A stretch of 64,000 bases of DNA from Saxidomus purpurata (taxonomy: Eukaryota; Mollusca; Bivalvia; Venerida; Veneridae). Positions 59,769 to 64,000 of this stretch are shown in pieces. The stretch is taken from the NCBI GenBank assembly GCA_022818135.1, contig JAFMSR010000010.1, positions 10,650,951 through 10,714,950 of the forward strand. Reading direction: 5' to 3'. Numbering within the stretch: the first letter of the stretch is position 1; every line of letters begins with the position of its first letter. The notes under the pieces were generated by a model. That model saw nothing but the letters and a program-made list of their open reading frames with translations, was not told the DNA's origin and made no database searches. The translations under genes and the position numbers were made by a program.

Positions 59769-60485
59769 TGTAATGATAAATAATTGCAAATAAATCTAAA
59801 TCACATAGGCTACTTTATCAGCTGGTAGATTTGTTGTTAATATTTACGCTAAAAATTTCTTTATACAATATCTACAAACTGACATATAGTTTCACATTGA
59901 ACTTTCATGATCATTAGAAATCAAGTCATGGCATCAAAATGTAGAAGAACATTGAATGCTAGTTTATTTCTGACAGTATTCATATCATTCAAAATCTCTT
60001 ATTAACGTTATATACTGTCTTCATGTTCGTTTTCTTCATTTTAAAAGCATGTCCCGGGAGTATCATTTAATCTATACAAATATATACAGTTGTACTTAGC
60101 CGGAGCTGTTAAAACTGTTTGCGACAATTAAAACCGTATTTACAGTCGCAAATGTCAAAATCACTAAATACCCTTTTCTAACGCACAAATTCAATGTGTT
60201 TTAATGCGATAATTAAAACGTCGTTGGATTCTTGCGTATACGTTATTTAATAGTCGCAAATTTAAACGACGTCACCGATCAGAAACGACGTTACTGTGTG
60301 ACACCTGGTCAACAAGTACTTCCGGTCGTTGTACCTTAGGAAGTAGTTCTTTGGAGATTTGAAGTCTCCATTTTAGAGTTGTCTGTGGATGGCTTGATGA
60401 AATGTATAAGTTGTATTTATTGTTGTTCTGTAAATTTTTGGCCATTTCTGATTACTCTAACAGTTGTTTTGTTTGTCTTCTTCAG

Positions 60486-60861
60486 GAATACATTTTGTGA
60501 TGGAAGAGTTCAAATATTACTACGCGCCGGCATACATGACAGATGTGTATTGGAAATTTGTACAGTCTCCAGATATTGAGTGATAGCAAAAAAGTTTATT
60601 GTCGACAATGTAACTTTTCTGGTGTAGATTGACTGTGATAATGACGAAGATGAAAAATATGGACAGCTGATTGTTGTGAAAGCCAGAGGAAATGTGCAAA
60701 AGTGCTCTAATTACGATAGAATCAAATGGGACAAAAATGACCGGTGTAACACCTTACATCGGTACTGCGTTAGAAACGTCGATAACTGCGTTAGAATGAG
60801 TGTTCGCGTAGAAAATAACCCTTTGCATTTATTCACCGTTTGTAATATCTGGTCATGTTAA
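60486..60861 (+). pseudogene. Decayed exon inside the transposon, unrecognised protein
   Basis: A good acceptor (TTGTTTGTCTTCTTCAG, ending 60485) precedes a frame that continues the phase of the left first exon. It reads NTFCDGRVQILLRAGIHD at the start and ends with VENNPLHLFTVCNIWSC and a stop at 60859-60861. TGA at 60577 and TAG at 60625 interrupt it. Alternative frames are also open in places (27 codons from ATG 60500; 29 codons from ATG 60543, with VYCRQCNFSG), so an indel may have shifted the frame. Cysteine-rich, no family recognised. It could be a captured host exon or the remains of the element's own gene. Confidence 0.3.
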
Positions 60862-61888
60862 AACCGAAATAGCATCCCTTTCAGCGTTGTTATCGTCTAA
60901 TAGACAATGATTTGGAGTACTGATACGCAGTTATTAGCCACGAATGCCGGAATTTTAAACAATGAACACCGCTGGAACGGACGTTATTTCATAAATGAAC
61001 AATATCGTTCTATTCTAAAATTATTTATTTTCATTTGCTTATTGTTATGTTATGAATATTGTTTAACATGTACTAATACATATAGCCATATTTCTCTTTC
61101 CTTGTGATTATTGTTTACTTTTATACATACTGTTTGCTTTTCTAGATTTGTTTATTTTATACATGAAGGTATTTACAGAATTGGAGATGTATTCTTCAAT
61201 GACTGAATATTTAACGTTGTAATTAATAGCCAAAGATTGGCATATTTTTATCTTTTTATATTTATGCCTTCTTTTTTGTTTAATTTTCTAATTTTATGTA
61301 CCTAGACGGGCTTGATTTTTTATTCATATTTAAAAGAAAATGATGAAAAGGTTCAAACATAAAAAGGATTTTTCTACAATGTGTACATAAGCAGCAACAT
61401 ATAATTATCATATAGTTTCATAACATGTACCAATTCCTTACGGACATATTTCTGAGTTAAAAATAACCAGTCGGGATATGAAATGGGAAAAATACATTCA
61501 AATGATGCATGCAAAAAGCATTCTAGTTAAATAAAATAATACGTATTATATTATTGTGTTTGTCTCATGGCATAGTACCCACAATCACATATTTTCAGGT
61601 GTTTTTTTTGCAGTCAATGATAACTTCATATTCTTACACCACACTGACAATACACCACACTGACAATGCTATTAGTATACGAACTACTTAGTGAAAAGTC
61701 TGTTCAAACAAGTAGAAGAGTCGACGTATCATACGTAAATTGTTTCGTTCAATGATTATTCTGCATGTGTGTATTCAACTTTCTACATTGTCAAGTTTAA
61801 GTCTATGACGGACATGCGGCAATATTTTTGCTTCACATGCTTTGTGGTTTTCTCGCACTGAAAATGGATTCCTGGCTGGTTCAAAGTT

Positions 61889-61958
61889 CTAAGATACCTT
61901 TCCAGACTTCCTTGTCCGTTTACCACGCCTTCGCTCCTCTGTATCGAAAGAGTGATCC
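61889..61958 (-). CDS. Candidate second exon of a minus-strand minigene
   Basis: On the minus strand the acceptor TTAATATTTTTCAG is followed by 70 nt that continue the phase of the right-hand first exon (62588-62563). The result is 31 codons plus TAG. The exon starts DHSFDTEER and ends in a basic tail, RGKRTRKSGKVS, resembling a nuclear localisation signal. The intron would be about 600 bp and lie mostly in the inverted repeat. The product is very short, so it may be a remnant of a longer gene or chance phase agreement. Confidence 0.33.
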
Positions 61959-62018
61959 CTGAAAAATATTAATTATTATGATCATTTTCATTACCGATAT
62001 TATTTCCGGAATGAACTT

Positions 62019-62635
62019 ACGCAATACGCTCATGTAAGCACTTTTTGTTCATGTAAGCTTCAAACTATATATTACAAGAACCCATCAGTACGGTTTCATC
62101 TACGGACCGTACAGTAATTTTGTTCAAATTTTGCTACGCACCGTACAGTTTTTATGCATATACGAACCGTACAGGGAAAGAAACGTGTGATTCAACATAT
62201 GTATATGGACCGTACAGAGCATATTTCGTGTAAGTGGCTTTTTTGTCCATTTCCTGTACATATATTGACATAAAGTATTTTGTTCTTTAAGATAACAACA
62301 GAATCTACTGAGGAGTGGTTTTCGTGGACTTATCCATCAAAGAATGAACTTTTGCCGAGTAAAAACACACATGACCTCTCGCTTCATTTCAGAGCACCGG
62401 CATTTGGTTCACTTTTATCAACGATATTTAGAAAAGTAGACACTGTTTAATGAAACGGATAAAGCCTAGAATGGCAAAATCATTTTTCTATCGGTCTGTG
62501 TAAGAATTTAATTTCTGAAATTCGTTTTTAACTAGTTTCAAGGAAAAAAGTAAGACACCTACTTTTCACATCCACTCTCGTCCGCCATCTTGGAAATTCC
62601 GAAAAAATGTTAACCGTCTCGGTTACACCACAGTG
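62019..62635 (-). repeat. Right terminal inverted repeat
   Basis: Inverse of 59139-59768, with small indels such as TTCATGTAAGC near 62048. It contains the same start exon and CTGTACGGT motif set. Confidence 0.9.
62563..62588 (-). CDS. Candidate first coding exon in the right inverted repeat
   Basis: Identical 26-nt exon on the minus strand (ATG at 62588-62586), followed by the donor GTAGGT. It pairs by phase with the exon at 61958-61889. Confidence 0.35.
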
Positions 62636-62646
62636 TTTCTGTCACT

Positions 62647-62708
62647 CTAGGCATCGTCAATTTCATCACCTTGGATGTTTACCATTAGGGCCCTCATCAC
62701 TTTTAACC
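62647..62708 (-). CDS. Candidate last exon of an unrecognised host gene
   Basis: On the minus strand the acceptor TTTTTATTATGTAG precedes GG, which completes the codon left by the exon at 63661-63821. Then 19 codons follow, starting LKVMRALMVNIQGDEIDDA, then TAG (62649-62647). The phase agreement with the upstream exon is exact. The 3.5-kb transposon begins 11 bp after the stop. If the transposon and one TTTCT copy are removed, the frame beyond the TAG stays open for nine codons (SDRKAGKSK) to a TAA. The TAG could therefore be a mutation inside an older, longer reading frame. Confidence 0.45.
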
Positions 62709-62884
62709 CTACATAATAAAAACACCAATACAACTTAACTGAATGCTAAAATAAATATGTATCTAGTTTGATTACATTTTATATGATGTTACAAAAATGA
62801 TCACCAAAATTTTGAAAATAGGGAGTCCCTAAGCTGTTTCTGAAGAATAAGGACTTTTCTTAACAGTTACAGATGAGATCAAAC

Positions 62885-63318
62885 AAGAGCTGTCCCTCAC
62901 AAGTGACGAATGCCCCCGAAAGAGGTGCCTCACAGTCTGTGTCCTCTCCATGTGCTCAATAAATGTGCTATGTAATTTTAAAATCGTTCCATGAATGACA
63001 GTAACCATGCATACAGTAATCCATTACTTTAAACACTAAGTGTGACCTTGACCTTTGAGATGACACGAATGTGTGCATACATAGAGGATTCCATAACCTT
63101 CATACTCCAAGTGTGACCTTGACCTTTGAGGTAGGGATGTAGGTCTTGCATGCGACATGTCATCTTGATGTGCTAGATATATGTGCCAAGTTTTTTTAAA
63201 ATCCTTCAATGCATGACAGAGTTACAGACCGGACACAAATTTGTAAGTGGGGATGCACAGACAGACGGACGGACGGACGGTGCGATTTTAATATGCCACC
63301 CTTCGGGGGCATAAAAAC
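62885..63318 (-). mobile_element. Helentron-like element, family C, inside the intron
   Basis: AACAAGAGCTG (3' end, near 62883), a GTCCCT/AGTGAC hairpin and ATGCCCCCGAA at 62913 are answered at 63299-63312 by TTCGGGGGCAT, an 11-bp subterminal inverted repeat. The core has two or three units with GTGACCTTGACCTTTGAG and a GACGGACGG microsatellite at 63263-63280. It lies in the intron of the minus-strand gene. Confidence 0.78.
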
Positions 63319-63660
63319 TAGCCCATAGCTGCAAAAAAGGAGTTATTGAAAAGTCTGGTTCTTTTTAAAAATACTGTGTATGAAAAAGAAGAAAACCTTA
63401 CTATTAATTATCAAACATGAGATATGTTGCAAACTGTTTTGTTTAACCAGATTTCGTTGATAAATCACATTTAAGATATTCAATTACAAAATTGCAGAAA
63501 GCATTGACTTGTAGAAATTTCTGAGCTGATGAAAATATTCTTTGGTACCAGTTTTACTGACGTGAATTACGCCTAGATAAATATTCATTTTAAACATTTC
63601 AAGGGGAACAACTCTCTGTTGCATTACCATGCTGACCAGGACCATTTCAAACTTACTCAC

Positions 63661-63821
63661 CTTCGTTGCCCTCAATCTCCTCTTCTGTATCGTGACTTTC
63701 AGGCTCCAGGGTGTTCCCTCTTTCCTCCAGCTGCTTCAGGTTTTCTGTCTCAAGACTTATGTTCCATGGTGTTTTCTCTTTTCTCAAGCTGATCCTGCTT
63801 CCAACTATAGTCTGGACAAAT
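63661..63821 (-). CDS. Internal exon of an unrecognised host gene
   Basis: On the minus strand an acceptor with a long T tract (TTTTTTTTCCACAATAG) leads into 161 nt. One frame is open throughout: FVQTIVGSRISLRKEKTPWN at the start and HDTEEEIEGNE at the end, with a consensus donor AAG|GTGAGTAAG at 63660. The piece is highly charged with an acidic end, as in a disordered tail. Upstream exons would lie beyond 64000. The next exon appears to be 62647-62708, giving an intron of about 950 bp that contains a family C element. No domain was recognised. Both splice sites and the frame agree, so this is the best coding call in the window. Confidence 0.55.
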
Positions 63822-64000
63822 CTATTGTGGAAAAAAAATCACAGTAACAATTCAATATTTATTCCTGGACACTCAAGTAACATATCCTGGCCCCATGCTT
63901 ATAAAAGTTTCTTGATCACAATCTGATGCTCAGCACCAAATCATGCTCAAGCAATATGAAACCAGGTCAAGTTATATTTCTTTACAAAGTAGGGTTTAAT
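63822..64000 (-). other. Intron upstream of the host exon
   Basis: No further exon seen before the window edge. Confidence 0.35.

Larger units (their letters stand above)
59139..62635. mobile_element. 3.5-kb DNA transposon with about 620-bp terminal inverted repeats
   Basis: The ends CACTGTGGTGTAACCGAGAC (59139) and GTCTCGGTTACACCACAGTG (ending 62635) are perfect inverses. TTTCT flanks both sides (59134-59138 and 62636-62640), a 5-bp target duplication. The inverted repeats run 59139-59768 and about 62019-62635, diverged by a few percent. CACTGTG fits the CACWRTG end consensus of Transib-type elements, which also make 5-bp duplications. However, CACTG ends also occur in animal EnSpm/CMC elements, and no recognisable transposase remains, so the superfamily is open. 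Each terminal repeat contains a start-codon exon and several CTGTACGGT motifs. The 2.25-kb interior holds exon-like, partly decayed sequence on both strands. Confidence 0.88.

Overview
The window is animal nuclear DNA: AT-rich, with no prokaryote-type gene layout, no long intact reading frames and dense interspersed and tandem repeats. The repeat types suggest a bivalve mollusc: families rich in AGGTCA half-sites, elements with GTCCGTCCG blocks and 130-175 bp internal repeats, tRNA-derived SINE fragments and TTAA-flanked MITEs. This is inference from pattern, since no database could be searched. Nearly all short open frames in the window are chance frames inside repeats.

Layout. 0.3-1.2 kb: a 105-bp tandem array. 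1.5-4.5 kb: degenerate Helentron-like copies and small duplications. 4.5-8.9 kb: a 1.3-kb unit in tandem. 9.3-10.2 kb: a TA-flanked MITE with Tigger/pogo-like ends. 10.9-11.6 kb: a foldback element. 12.9-13.6 kb: a tRNA-derived SINE beside a 64-bp hairpin array. 14.8-15.9 kb: a Helentron-like element. 16.3-17.1 kb: a dead Tc1-like transposase with a 266-bp internal duplication. 18.4-25.7 kb: a 97-bp satellite carrying two TTAA MITEs and a GT-rich insert, bracketed by 340-bp direct repeats. 26.6-30.8 kb: a 160-bp satellite with higher-order structure. 31-44 kb: many Helentron-like copies and microsatellites. 44-52 kb: repeat-poor DNA with a possible promoter and 5' exon near 45.2 kb. 52-59 kb: further Helentron-like copies, a 153-bp array and one candidate terminal coding exon. 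59.1-62.6 kb: a 3.5-kb transposon with about 620-bp terminal inverted repeats. 62.6-63.8 kb: two exons of an unrecognised host gene on the minus strand.

The strongest observation is at 59.1-63.8 kb. The 3.5-kb element ends in CACTGTGG, is flanked by a 5-bp TTTCT duplication, and carries a start-codon exon with a splice donor in both terminal repeats. Inward-facing exon-like segments continue those frames by splicing phase. The element sits 11 bp past the stop codon of the host gene, and removing it in thought exposes further open frame behind that stop. The second theme is that at least four unrelated repeat families (around 2, 15, 36, 41, 43, 48, 53 and 63 kb) share one plan: start hairpin, TCCG-type microsatellite, tandem core, subterminal inverted repeat, then a short hairpin followed by CTTGTT. 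This fits non-autonomous Helentron-type elements.
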